Below, piece by piece: positions 44,898 to 53,953 of a stretch of 64,000 nt of DNA (the stretch's first letter is position 1; each line of letters starts with the position of its first letter). The notes beneath the pieces were generated by a model that worked only from the letters and a program-made list of their open reading frames with translations, had not been told where the DNA came from and did no database searches. Source of the stretch: JANTGF01 sp963750735 (GTDB lineage Bacteria; Bacteroidota; Bacteroidia; Bacteroidales; VadinHA17). Made by a program: the position numbers and the translations under genes. The stretch covers positions 62,001 through 126,000 of the forward strand of contig CAVVRY010000009.1 in NCBI GenBank assembly GCA_963750735.1, given 5' to 3'.

Positions 44898-46859
44898 ATG
44901 GCAAAGCCCGCAATCAAATTCAATCAGCTGTGGAATGAACTGAAACGCCGAAAGGTAATCAGGGTGCTGGCCATGTATCTGGCTACTGCATTTATTGTAT
45001 TGGAAGCTGCTGATATAATGCTACCCAGGCTGGGTTTACCTGACTGGACGGTTACACTGGTTATTGTTCTAATAATTACTGGAATTCCCGTTACTGTAAT
45101 TGTATCATGGATATTTGATATTACTCCGGAAGGACTGCTAAAGACCGCTCCACTCAATGAAAATGTGAAGACTGAAACAATAGCTAAACCAAACCGAAAC
45201 ATTCTTACTGCAAACAATATTGTTATACTTATTTTACTAGCCCTGGTTGGGATTTTGGCCTATCCAAAAGTATTTAAAACGGAAAAGCCTTCTTTTAACA
45301 AAGCAGTAGAAAACAAAAAAGTAATTGCCATTTTACCATTCATAAATAATACGGGTGACGCTTCAAATGATCACTGGGAATATGGTATTTCAGAACTGTT
45401 AATCAATGCTCTTTCAAGCTCTAATGAGCTTAAGGTAATTAACAATCAAACCATTAATGACATCATTGAAAATGTAGAGGATATTCAAACAGCGTCAATG
45501 GGTCGGGATATTGCTAAAGAAGTAGCTAACAGGATTAAGGTAAAGTCATACATAAGTGGGAATTACTTACTTGCAGGTTCAACATTCAGGATAAATTTAA
45601 AGCTCATCGATACTAAAAGTAATGAAGTATTGAAAACGGAATATGCTGAAGGGACAGCTGATAGCATTTTCTCAATGGTAGGTACACTGGCTAATGTTAT
45701 AACAAATTATTTAGAAATAAAAATAATTGGAGAAAGCAGCAGAATTGAAATAGCAGATTATGTGACTACCGATTCTCCTGAAGCATATAAGTATTTTATC
45801 CAGGGAATGGAGGACTATTGGGCCGGGAAGGGGAGTGCCATAGGGAAATTTAACGAAGCAATTGAACTTGATACTACATTTACGTCTGCATATTTTTTCC
45901 TTAATGCGCACCTGAACTCATTGGGTCAATACAGCATGGCCAAAAAGTCCTTGATGAAAGCGTATGAGGGAAAAGATAAGTCATCAAAGAAAATGCAACT
46001 TTGGTTGGAAGCTTTTATCTCTCTATATTTTAACAAGAATCCTTATAAATCGATCGATTATTTTGAACAGGTTACTGAAATAGACCCATTTTCCAGATTA
46101 AATTGGTTTTGGCTTGGATTTAGCTATTCTCTAATTGAAAATTACGAGGATGCTTTGCTTACATTCGAACAGATTCAAAAACTTGAAAAGCAATTTGGCC
46201 CTTGGAAAAACCATAACTATTATCGCGAATTAGGGGACATATACCAGAAACTTGAAAAATACAATAAAGCACAAAAAGTACTCAAGGAAGGTATAAGCCT
46301 TATCCCTGAGGCAACTGATATTATGGCAGGCCAGGCTGTATGTGCCCTATTGCAGGATGATACAATTGCTGCAAATCAGTATCTTATCCAATTAAGATCT
46401 GCCTTAATAAACCAACGTATATTTCCTGAATCCTTAATAATGGCAACTTATGCTCGTGTTTACGAAAAAGCGGGAGAAATTAAGAAAGCAGAGGAATTAT
46501 ATAGACTTGCTCTTGAAATGAGATTGAATCAAGGACCTGAAATAGACACCATAAATCCTGGCAATGATTTATACTGGTATTACACTACTTTAGGAGGCTT
46601 ACTTATTAAGAATGATATAAATATTGAGGAAGGAATGGAATATAATCAATTGGCTATTGATCTGTCAGAAAAGGCTTATTCGGATTATCATCCTTACGTG
46701 CTCTTTCCAATGGGTTTAGGCAACTTCAAATTAGGCAAATACCAGGAAGCTCTCAAGTATTTTAAAATGACAGAGGAAAGGAACACCCTTTATTACCATC
46801 GGCTTCATGAACTTATCCTGGAGACTGAAAAAGAACTTGCCAGTAAAATAATTAAATAG
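44898..46859 (+). CDS. Membrane-anchored TPR protein, CyaA-like N-terminus without cyclase
   Basis: 653 residues. The N-terminus (LWNELKRRKVIRVLAMYLAT, then LPDWTVTLVIVLIITGIPVT and SWIFDITPEGLLKT) is the conserved two-helix module that precedes adenylate-cyclase or TPR regions in many bacteria. A third helix (ANNIVILILLALVGILAYPK) follows. A beta domain like FlgO/TolB-N comes next: KKVIAILPFINNTGDASNDH and YISGNYLLAGSTFRINLKLI. The C-terminal half is built of TPR repeats (AYFFLNAHLNSLGQYSMAKK, YNKAQKVLKEGISLIPEATD). No nucleotide-cyclase or kinase domain is present. A scaffold or sensor role is inferred. Confidence 0.8.
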   Translation: MAKPAIKFNQLWNELKRRKVIRVLAMYLATAFIVLEAADIMLPRLGLPDWTVTLVIVLIITGIPVTVIVSWIFDITPEGLLKTAPLNENVKTETIAKPNRNILTANNIVILILLALVGILAYPKVFKTEKPSFNKAVENKKVIAILPFINNTGDASNDHWEYGISELLINALSSSNELKVINNQTINDIIENVEDIQTASMGRDIAKEVANRIKVKSYISGNYLLAGSTFRINLKLIDTKSNEVLKTEYAEGTADSIFSMVGTLANVITNYLEIKIIGESSRIEIADYVTTDSPEAYKYFIQGMEDYWAGKGSAIGKFNEAIELDTTFTSAYFFLNAHLNSLGQYSMAKKSLMKAYEGKDKSSKKMQLWLEAFISLYFNKNPYKSIDYFEQVTEIDPFSRLNWFWLGFSYSLIENYEDALLTFEQIQKLEKQFGPWKNHNYYRELGDIYQKLEKYNKAQKVLKEGISLIPEATDIMAGQAVCALLQDDTIAANQYLIQLRSALINQRIFPESLIMATYARVYEKAGEIKKAEELYRLALEMRLNQGPEIDTINPGNDLYWYYTTLGGLLIKNDINIEEGMEYNQLAIDLSEKAYSDYHPYVLFPMGLGNFKLGKYQEALKYFKMTEERNTLYYHRLHELILETEKELASKIIK

Positions 46860-46983
46860 AGAATCTTCAAAGCCAATAGCCTTATGCCGGCAATTTAGAT
46901 CTAATTTATATTCTGGTATTTTAGTTTCTTTTATATCTTGTAGCTGATAAATTGACACATTATTAATCAAAAGCAAAAAAGAT

Positions 46984-47376
46984 ATGGAAACTCCGAAACA
47001 AAATGTTGTAGGCTGGTTTGAAGTTCCGGTATCGGATATGGACAGGGCCGTTAAATTCTATGAAACAGTTTTTGATTTTAAACTTGATCGACAAAACCTA
47101 GGCGGACTTGAAATGGCATGGTTCCCCTGGAACATGGAAGCAACCGGATCACCAGGATCTTTGATATGTGAGCCAGAAAATTACAAACCCTCTGCAGATG
47201 GTGTAGTGATCTATTTTACAGCCAATTCAGGCAATGTATCCATTGAGCTGGCGCGAGTTGAAGCTGCAGGTGGAAAGGTGCTGATGGAGAAGAAGCAAAT
47301 ATCAGAGGAACATGGTTATATGGCTCTTTTGCTCGATAGCGAAGGCAACCGCATAGCCTTACATAGCAGGGCTTAA
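46984..47376 (+). CDS. VOC (glyoxalase/bleomycin-resistance superfamily) protein
   Basis: 130 residues forming one pair of beta-alpha-beta-beta-beta modules: NVVGWFEVPVSDMDRAVKFY ETVFDFKL, then VVIYFTANSGNVSIELARVE AAGGKVLMEKK and HGYMALLLDSEGNRIALHSR. This matches the small VOC proteins often annotated as glyoxalase-like. A metal ligand set is only partly evident (Glu and His at the ends). Substrate unknown. Convergent with the DUF1349 gene across a hairpin. Confidence 0.85.
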   Translation: METPKQNVVGWFEVPVSDMDRAVKFYETVFDFKLDRQNLGGLEMAWFPWNMEATGSPGSLICEPENYKPSADGVVIYFTANSGNVSIELARVEAAGGKVLMEKKQISEEHGYMALLLDSEGNRIALHSRA

Positions 47377-47387
47377 AATACTGCTAT
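47363..47387. terminator. Hairpin at the convergent VOC/DUF1349 gene ends
   Basis: ATAGCAG (47363-47369) and CTGCTAT (47381-47387) are a perfect 7-bp inverted repeat with an 11-nt loop overlapping the VOC stop codon, followed by AT-rich DNA. A bidirectional terminator is plausible. Confidence 0.4.
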
Positions 47388-47419
47388 TTAAAATAATATC
47401 GGTTTTTAAAGTTTATCGC

Positions 47420-48148
47420 TTATTGTCCTTTTCTCAAATCTGAAACTGTCTTCTGTTCAATGGAGAAATATAGGAATTCATGCTCTGCTCTTTCACCTGC
47501 AGGACATTGAGCCTCCAATCCAACTTTTACACTTTCAAATGCTGGCATGGCGGCAAGCCGGGCCATGTAAAAATCATTGCCATTTTTTGACCAGTGCAGG
47601 GCATAGATGTTTCCTTTCCTGATAACTCTCAACCAAATGACATCTTCCTTGTTCAGGATAGCTCCGTTTGCATCATCAGAGATCTCATTTGTTACAACTG
47701 TTACAATGCTTTTACCTGTGGCATCTGAGTTTTCAAAAGCAAGTTTTATCCAATGTGTAGCATCCATGTGAATTACTATTGAACAGGCATTCCAGATATC
47801 GTAAAAATTTGGTTTTACCAGGGCAGTAGCCACAAAATCGCCCTCTAATTCTTTGTACAATAGAGGAGCATTGGCCGTTATTTCTTTATTCTCTGGATTG
47901 TTGAAAAAATCCATTTTCTCACCGGTTTTTATTTTCAGGGAACCATCAAAAAATTGAAATTCTTCAGGCTCATTCATCCATGTAAAGCCCTGAAGATTCT
48001 GTTTACTCATCAATTCCAGGAGATTTTTTTCTTTGCTCATTTGTGTATTGCTTGTTTGGGCAGGTTTATCCATATTATTGCAAGCCATTAATGGGATTAA
48101 AAGAGTCAGAACTATCAGCTTTCGAATCATGCAACTTTTCTTACTCAT
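47420..48148 (-). CDS. DUF1349 lipoprotein (concanavalin-like fold)
   Basis: 242 residues. The lipoprotein signal ends at PLMAC (Cys23); a second in-frame Met (MIRKLIVLTLL) is an alternative start. The mature part has FTWMNEPEEFQFFDGSLKIK, FVATALVKPNFYDIWNACSI, HWIKLAFENSDATGKSIVTV and FYMARLAAMPAFESVKVGLE AQCP, the DUF1349 pattern of a jelly-roll related to laminin-G/concanavalin domains, as in the yeast REE1-like group. Likely binds or acts on a carbohydrate at the envelope. 62 nt downstream of the beta-lactamase-family gene. Confidence 0.82.
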   Translation of the reverse strand: MSKKSCMIRKLIVLTLLIPLMACNNMDKPAQTSNTQMSKEKNLLELMSKQNLQGFTWMNEPEEFQFFDGSLKIKTGEKMDFFNNPENKEITANAPLLYKELEGDFVATALVKPNFYDIWNACSIVIHMDATHWIKLAFENSDATGKSIVTVVTNEISDDANGAILNKEDVIWLRVIRKGNIYALHWSKNGNDFYMARLAAMPAFESVKVGLEAQCPAGERAEHEFLYFSIEQKTVSDLRKGQ

Positions 48149-48210
48149 GTGCTGAATTGTCGATTATCTTTGAAACACAACAAAATAAAAATCATACTTC
48201 CATAAGCTAA

Positions 48211-49503
48211 TCAATCATCTACAGCCTGCCCTGTCAAAATACGAAATTTCCAGGCAGTTTCATCTGAGGGTATATCCAGTGTTTGCTTCATCAGAATCCC
48301 AATAATATTCTCTTTTGGGTCTGCAAAATATTGGGTGTTAAAGTAACCTCCCCAATCGAAAGTCCCTGTACTACCCCTGCCGCCCATATCCTGCCCTTTT
48401 TGATCAATAACTCCAAAGGCCAAACCATAATAGGCTCCAGAATCTCCCCAAAGATCTCCAATTTGATTAGCCATCATAAATTGAACGGTCGTTCTGCTAA
48501 GAAGCCTTATTCCATTCAACTCCCCATTGTTCAAATACATTTGCAGAAAGCTTGCATAGTCTTTTGCTGTACTGGAAAGACCCCCTCCCCCTGAAAAGAA
48601 TTTCATGGCTCCTTTCACAGGATAATCGGGATCGTATGATGAATTCGCTGAATATTTCTTCCATTTCCCGTTATCAATGATCTGTACGGGAACCAGGCGA
48701 TCTTGTTTTGATTTTGGCAAATAAAACCAGGTGTCATCCATTCCAAGTGGATCAAATATTTTTTCACGTAAGAATTTATCAAAAGGCATTCCTGAAAGTA
48801 TTTCAATAAGATACCCCAAAACATCAAGACCTTCACTGTAGGTAAATTTTTCTCCTGGATTATGGTGCAGAGGAAGTATGGCCAGCTTCTTTATATTCTC
48901 TTCAATTGTTACAGGTTCAGTAGTAAATGCATCGATAATTCCTGCTTTCCGGTATATTTTTCTGAAACGTTCATCCGCGTCAATCATGCCATAGCCAATA
49001 CCTGAAGTATGTGTAATTAAGTGACGAATTGTAATTTGTTTATCTGCAGGTTTTGTAGTGAAAGAAGAATCCTGTTCGTTAAAAGAATCGAGAATTTGGG
49101 CTTCCTTGAATTCAGGAATAAATTTTGAAATTGGATCATCCATTTTAAATTTGCCCTCCTCCCACAACATCATCACTGCTGTAGAAGTAATGGCCTTGGT
49201 TTGAGAGGCGATCCTAAAGATATCATCACGTTTTAGATCCCTTTTTGATGCATTATCTGCGATTCCAAATGCCTTGAAATACACAATTTTTCCATTTCGC
49301 GCAATTAAAGCAACTGCACCAGGAATTTCATTTTGTTTAATGGCATCTAAAAGCATTACATCAATGTGAGCCAATCGTTCATCAGACATTCCCACATTCC
49401 TTGCCGAAGTTTCAGAAAGTGGAGGGGATACCTGAGCAGACTTCGTTTGAGAATATGTTGTTAGTGTAAGGACTGTAAAAAAGAAAATCAAAAAGTATTT
49501 CAT
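48211..49503 (-). CDS. Class C beta-lactamase-family serine hydrolase (esterase-type), exported
   Basis: 430 residues. The signal peptide ends near TTYSQ. The nucleophile motif S-x-x-K is in RIASQTKAITSTAVMMLWEE. The second motif is YSEGLDVLGYLIEILSG, where Y-S-E replaces Y-x-N. The C-terminal motif region is GGRGSTGTFDWGGYFNTQYF. The WGG and H-x-G variations fit the EstB/DD-peptidase-like members of the family, which hydrolyse esters or peptides rather than beta-lactams. Probably periplasmic. Confidence 0.85.
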   Translation of the reverse strand: MKYFLIFFFTVLTLTTYSQTKSAQVSPPLSETSARNVGMSDERLAHIDVMLLDAIKQNEIPGAVALIARNGKIVYFKAFGIADNASKRDLKRDDIFRIASQTKAITSTAVMMLWEEGKFKMDDPISKFIPEFKEAQILDSFNEQDSSFTTKPADKQITIRHLITHTSGIGYGMIDADERFRKIYRKAGIIDAFTTEPVTIEENIKKLAILPLHHNPGEKFTYSEGLDVLGYLIEILSGMPFDKFLREKIFDPLGMDDTWFYLPKSKQDRLVPVQIIDNGKWKKYSANSSYDPDYPVKGAMKFFSGGGGLSSTAKDYASFLQMYLNNGELNGIRLLSRTTVQFMMANQIGDLWGDSGAYYGLAFGVIDQKGQDMGGRGSTGTFDWGGYFNTQYFADPKENIIGILMKQTLDIPSDETAWKFRILTGQAVDD

Positions 49504-49750
49504 GGCTTTTAGTTTTAGGATTCTTATTATGTAAGTTTGATTAACAGGTCTTCTTTGCTGTCTAAAGTTACAAATTTTAATTTAATTGGTTTAAATTGTG
49601 TTCAGGCCTAAATGGCATGTATTAGAATAATATACAGTTTGGCAAATGATAGTCATTATAAATTAATGAAATGCCATCAGCAAGATTTTATGTAATATTA
49701 TTTTTTTAATATTTATTTTTTGGATTTACCATTCAAATTAATATAAAATA

Positions 49751-50347
49751 ATGAAGGTACTCATTCTTTTCGCTCATCCGGCCTTTCATAAATCAAATGT
49801 TAACCGTCATTTGATTGATGGTTTATCTGAAATGGAAGGCATTACTTTTCAAGACCTGTATGAACAGTATCCTGAATTCGATATAGATGTAAAAAGGGAA
49901 CAGGAATTATTGGAAGAGCATGACTGTATAATTTTCCACCACCCGTTTTTTTGGTACAGCACGCCAGCTATTTTAAAGGAATGGCAGGACCTTGTCCTTG
50001 AGCATGGCTGGGCTTATGGCAGCAAAGGAAATGCTTTGAAAGATAAACTGTTTTTTAATGTTATTACCACTGGTGGGCCTTTTCAATCATACAGAAAGAA
50101 GGATTTTCACAATCATACAATGATTGAACTGTTGGCCCCGATTCGCCAGACAGCAGTTCTTTGTAAAATGAATTGTTTACCCCCCTTTGTAATTCATGGA
50201 ACACATGTATTAGAAATGGGCGAAATTCTTGAATACAAAAAAGAATATTTTCATTTACTACAATTATTGATTGATGATAAGCTTGAAATTCAACAGCTTA
50301 CCAAGCTCAACTATTTGAATGACTATTTTAAAGATAAGGAGGTATAG
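49751..50347 (+). CDS. KefF-like NAD(P)H:quinone oxidoreductase, ancillary subunit of the K+ efflux system
   Basis: 198-residue flavoprotein of the flavodoxin_2 fold. MKVLILFAHPAFHKSNVNRH binds FMN phosphate. DCIIFHHPFFWYSTPAILKE WQD and ITTGGPFQSY are the conserved KefF/MdaB motifs. The gene ends 1 nt before the start of the KefC-like antiporter, and an AGGAGG ribosome-binding site for that gene lies inside its last codons. KefF binds and activates KefC in response to electrophile stress. The pairing here supports the same role. Confidence 0.88.
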   Translation: MKVLILFAHPAFHKSNVNRHLIDGLSEMEGITFQDLYEQYPEFDIDVKREQELLEEHDCIIFHHPFFWYSTPAILKEWQDLVLEHGWAYGSKGNALKDKLFFNVITTGGPFQSYRKKDFHNHTMIELLAPIRQTAVLCKMNCLPPFVIHGTHVLEMGEILEYKKEYFHLLQLLIDDKLEIQQLTKLNYLNDYFKDKEV

Positions 50348-50348
50348 T

Positions 50349-52259
50349 ATGCACGAAGGAGGTTTTTTTTACCAGGCGTTTGTATATTTGGCAGCAGCAG
50401 TTATAGCTGTACCACTGGCCAAAAAACTTGGATTGGGGTCGGTTTTAGGTTTTCTAATAGCCGGAGTATTAATTGGCCCATTTGTATTCGGTTTTATTGG
50501 TGAAGAAGGACAGGATGTTATGCATTTTGCCGAATTTGGTGTAGTAATGATGCTATTTTTAGTTGGTCTTGAATTGCAACCCTCACTGCTTTGGAAATTA
50601 CGGGCTCCAATATTGGGACTTGGTGGATTGCAGGTTAGTATTACTGCAGGAATTATAGCCGCATTAACATTGATAGTGAGTCCTCTTCCATGGCAGACCA
50701 GCCTGGCCATAGGGCTAACTCTTGCTTTATCCTCAACAGCCATAGTCTTGCAAACACTTAACGAAAAGGGCTTATTAAAATCAGAAGGTGGACAAAACGC
50801 CTTTTCCGTTCTGCTTTTTCAGGATATAGCAGTAATTCCCATATTGGCTTTTTTCCCATTGTTGGCAGTCATAAATGTTGTTCCTGAAAATGCGCATGAA
50901 AGTCAAAACTGGATTGAAAGTTTACCAATAATTGCGCGCACAGGAATTGTTTTAGGAGTAGTGGCTTCAATTATTGTTGCCGGCAGATACCTGCTTGGTC
51001 CGGCATTTAGGTGGATTGCACAAACGGGTTTAAGAGAATTATTTACAGCAGCAGCCTTATTACTGGTTATTGGTATTACCTTACTTATGACGCAGGTAGG
51101 ACTCAGCCCGGCCCTCGGGACTTTCCTGGCGGGAGTTGTACTGGCTCAAAGTGAATACAGGCATGAGCTGGAAACCGATATTGAGCCCTTTAAGGGATTG
51201 CTTTTGGGCTTGTTCTTTATTGCTGTGGGAGCTTCGATAGATTTTCACCTTATTGCCAGTGAACCAGGAACAATTGCCCTATTGGTTGCAGGCCTGATTC
51301 TTATCAAGCTTATTGTACTGGCAACAATTGGCCGCTTTTTTGGTATGCGGATGGACAATAATATGCTGTTTGCCTTTGGTCTGGCTCAGGGTGGTGAATT
51401 TGCTTTTGTATTATTTTCATATGCCTTACAAAGTGGTGTAATGACAAGCGAAACAGCCAATCCGCTGATTGCAGCTGTAGCCATTTCAATGGCCCTAACC
51501 CCTTTGCTAATGCTGTTAAATGAAAAGCTGATCCAGCCTAACTTTGGAACCAAAGAAGAAACTAACCGCAAAGCCGACGAAATTGATGTTAAGAATCAGG
51601 TGATTATAGCAGGTTTTGGCCGGTTTGGAAGCACGATAGGTAGATTTTTACAAGCCAATGGTTCACAGGCCACCTATCTTGATATTGACCCCAACAATGT
51701 GGATTTACTCCGTAAAATGGGACTCAAAGTGTTTTATGGGGATGCCTCTCGTTTTGATTTGTTGGCTGCAGCAGGCGCCGGTGATTCAAAATTGCTGATT
51801 GTGGCTGTGGACGAATCAGAAAAGGCGCTTGAAATAGTAGACACGGCAAGAAAGCATTTCCCTCATCTAAAAATTATTACACGGACGAAATCCTGGAATA
51901 GTTCATACGACATGCTGGAAAGGGAGGTAAGCGGAGTTTACAGGGAATATTTCGACAGCGCTTTGCGGATGGGAGCAGATGCTTTAAATTTAATCGGTTA
52001 CCGAAATTTCCAGGTTCAGAGAGCGATTACAAAATTCCGAAAACACGACGAATATTTTTTAAGGGAACTTGCCGGAAAGCGCAATGAACAAAAAACATAC
52101 ATAAAAAGCAGTAAACAATACATTCAGGATCTGGAAAGAATGATGCTGGAAGATTTTGAAAATGAGGCCAAAGACAAAGACCTGGGATGGGATGCCACCA
52201 CTATAAAAGAAGAATTTGCCCCTATTTTAAGGAACCTTAAGAAAGGCAATATAACATAG
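50349..52259 (+). CDS. KefB/KefC-like K+/H+ antiporter with TrkA-N domain
   Basis: 636 residues starting at MHEGGFFYQAF (ATG 50349), 1 nt after the KefF stop. The start is supported by AGGAGG 7 nt upstream. The CPA2 transport domain (about 1-380) contains GFLIAGVLIGPFVFGF, MLFLVGLELQPSLLW, ALSSTAIVLQTLNEKGL and LFQDIAVIPILAFFPL. The Rossmann NAD-binding (RCK/TrkA-N) domain begins QVIIAGFGRFGSTIGRFLQA with acidic LDIDPNNVDLLRKMG. The C-terminal tail is charged. Expels K+ and acidifies the cytoplasm during electrophile stress. Confidence 0.92.
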   Translation: MHEGGFFYQAFVYLAAAVIAVPLAKKLGLGSVLGFLIAGVLIGPFVFGFIGEEGQDVMHFAEFGVVMMLFLVGLELQPSLLWKLRAPILGLGGLQVSITAGIIAALTLIVSPLPWQTSLAIGLTLALSSTAIVLQTLNEKGLLKSEGGQNAFSVLLFQDIAVIPILAFFPLLAVINVVPENAHESQNWIESLPIIARTGIVLGVVASIIVAGRYLLGPAFRWIAQTGLRELFTAAALLLVIGITLLMTQVGLSPALGTFLAGVVLAQSEYRHELETDIEPFKGLLLGLFFIAVGASIDFHLIASEPGTIALLVAGLILIKLIVLATIGRFFGMRMDNNMLFAFGLAQGGEFAFVLFSYALQSGVMTSETANPLIAAVAISMALTPLLMLLNEKLIQPNFGTKEETNRKADEIDVKNQVIIAGFGRFGSTIGRFLQANGSQATYLDIDPNNVDLLRKMGLKVFYGDASRFDLLAAAGAGDSKLLIVAVDESEKALEIVDTARKHFPHLKIITRTKSWNSSYDMLEREVSGVYREYFDSALRMGADALNLIGYRNFQVQRAITKFRKHDEYFLRELAGKRNEQKTYIKSSKQYIQDLERMMLEDFENEAKDKDLGWDATTIKEEFAPILRNLKKGNIT

Positions 52260-52268
52260 TCGATAACA

Positions 52269-52294
52269 TTGAGTTACTTATTTACACAACTCAA
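52269..52294 (+). terminator. Weak hairpin after the Kef operon
   Basis: TTGAGTT (52269-52275) and AACTCAA (52288-52294) form a 7-bp stem with a 12-nt loop, 9 nt after the antiporter stop. No T-tract follows. Confidence 0.3.
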
Positions 52295-52383
52295 CAGCTT
52301 ATTTCATGTTATAAAAAGTGACAAATTGTAACATTATTATAGTGTGTATCATTACAATAAATGGCTGGAAGTTTTAAGCAAGC

Positions 52384-52881
52384 TCATTCCCATGAATTGT
52401 GCATATGAAATAATTTCCAGCCAGACTCTTCCTTTCGCCAGAGCATTGTGTAGGCAAGAATCCATGGCTGGTCAGTGGAATCTGAACCTATTACTTCGGC
52501 TGAGCCTATTGCAGTTAGCAGAACTGTATTTTCATCCAGTATATCAAAAAGAATTGGGTCAGCTATGATTTCTCGTTTAACTGCTTCCGGGCCTCCAAAC
52601 CATTCTGCATATTGCTTTTGCGCAGTTTCAATATCCGGATATAAATAGCCATTTCTAACATACTTAACACCTTCTTTTTTACTAAAAACACTAAAAGTTT
52701 TTTCGGCATCTAATTCTGTAATACCCTCACCAGACAAATCAAATAATTGCTGAATTTCATTTCTGATAGCTTCTTTTTTTTCTTCAGTAAGCTCGGCCTT
52801 TTCATTTAGAATTTCTCCAGATTGACAAGAAATGGTGAACAATAAAATAGTTGCTCCCAGAACAGAAAGATAATTTTTCAT
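52384..52881 (-). CDS. SnoaL/DUF4440-like (NTF2-fold) lipoprotein
   Basis: 165 residues. The lipoprotein signal ends at TISC (Cys19). The mature part has an N-terminal helix pair (EEKKEAIRNEIQQLFDLSGE), KTFSVFSKKEGVKYVRNGYL and the C-terminal strands VLLTAIGSAEVIGSD and WILAYTMLWRKEESGWKLFH. The final WKLFHMHNSW is typical of NTF2-like DUF4440 proteins. Function not known; the fold binds small ligands. It lies 25 nt after the aldo/keto reductase gene and may be co-transcribed with it. Confidence 0.75.
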   Translation of the reverse strand: MKNYLSVLGATILLFTISCQSGEILNEKAELTEEKKEAIRNEIQQLFDLSGEGITELDAEKTFSVFSKKEGVKYVRNGYLYPDIETAQKQYAEWFGGPEAVKREIIADPILFDILDENTVLLTAIGSAEVIGSDSTDQPWILAYTMLWRKEESGWKLFHMHNSWE

Positions 52882-52906
52882 ACTAATTGTTTTGGATTAT
52901 TTATAC

Positions 52907-53911
52907 TCAATTTGATTTCAGTATAGAATCAATTTCCTGCATTTGATTTTCTGAAAGGGGCCCGAAGTGCATAGCTCCAGCATTTTCCTCTACCTGTTTA
53001 ACTGTTTTGAATCCAGGAATTGGGATCGTCTTTTCGTTTTTCGCCCAAATCCATGCCAGGGCTCCCTGTGTAAGCGTTCTTCCATTACTTGTTAATATTT
53101 CCCTTATAGAGTCAAGCTTTTTTAGTAAATCTGAATTGGGTTTGCCATCATCGAAAAAATTATAATATTCATCTCCGAAAAGGTGGGTAATTGACCTGCA
53201 ATCATCTTCCGTAAAAGTTGTATTCTTTGTAAATTTACCGGTTAGCAGACCCATTGCCAGGGGCCCCCGATTGATGCTTGCCAGGTTCTTTTCTTTGCAA
53301 AGTTTCAGGATTTTCTCATTCCCAACAAAAACATTTAATTCCTGCTGCACAGCGGTACAATTTTCCCCTTCGGCAAAAAAGCCAGCTCTTTCAAAGTCAT
53401 CCGTACTCCAACCGTATCCTCTTATTTTTCCCTGTTCAACCAATTCTTCCAGGCTATTGCGGACGGCTAATGCATCCTCAACTGGAAGGTCTCCAATATG
53501 CAATTGATACAAATCGATGTAATCTGTTTGAAGCCGACTAAGGCTTGCCTCCAGGGCTTTCTTAATATATTCAGGTGAAGTATTGCCTTCAAAACTGGAT
53601 TCACGTTTTTCACTATCAAAAACCATCCCGAATTTTGTTGCGATAACCAATTTGTCACGTTTGCCTTTTATTGCTTTGGCTATGAGCTTTTCCGAATGGC
53701 CGGCACCATATACATCGGCTGTATCGAGGAAATTAATACCAAGGTCCAATCCACGATTGAGGGCTCGAATTGATTCCTCATCATCAACATTACCCCATCC
53801 AAGAGGCATTCCCTGGGCAGTTAACTGGCCACCGATAGCCCAGCATCCCAGGCCCATGGCGCTGACTTCAATGCCTGTTCTACCTAATTTTCGTTTCATA
53901 ACAGATTTCAT
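52907..53911 (-). CDS. Aldo/keto reductase
   Basis: 334-residue NADPH-dependent (beta/alpha)8 oxidoreductase. The catalytic tetrad is visible: Asp63 and Tyr68 in NFLDTADVYGAGHSE, Lys93 in IATKFGMVF and His138 in LYQLHIGD. The cofactor end has IPIPGFKTVKQVEENAGA. It groups with the YajO/Gfo-type AKRs acting on small aldehydes. Cytoplasmic. Precedes the NTF2-like lipoprotein gene and follows a secreted protein gene by 42 nt, all leftward. Confidence 0.92.
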   Translation of the reverse strand: MKSVMKRKLGRTGIEVSAMGLGCWAIGGQLTAQGMPLGWGNVDDEESIRALNRGLDLGINFLDTADVYGAGHSEKLIAKAIKGKRDKLVIATKFGMVFDSEKRESSFEGNTSPEYIKKALEASLSRLQTDYIDLYQLHIGDLPVEDALAVRNSLEELVEQGKIRGYGWSTDDFERAGFFAEGENCTAVQQELNVFVGNEKILKLCKEKNLASINRGPLAMGLLTGKFTKNTTFTEDDCRSITHLFGDEYYNFFDDGKPNSDLLKKLDSIREILTSNGRTLTQGALAWIWAKNEKTIPIPGFKTVKQVEENAGAMHFGPLSENQMQEIDSILKSN

Positions 53912-53953
53912 GATAACTAATTTTTAATTTATTTAATTACAAATTAGAAGTTA

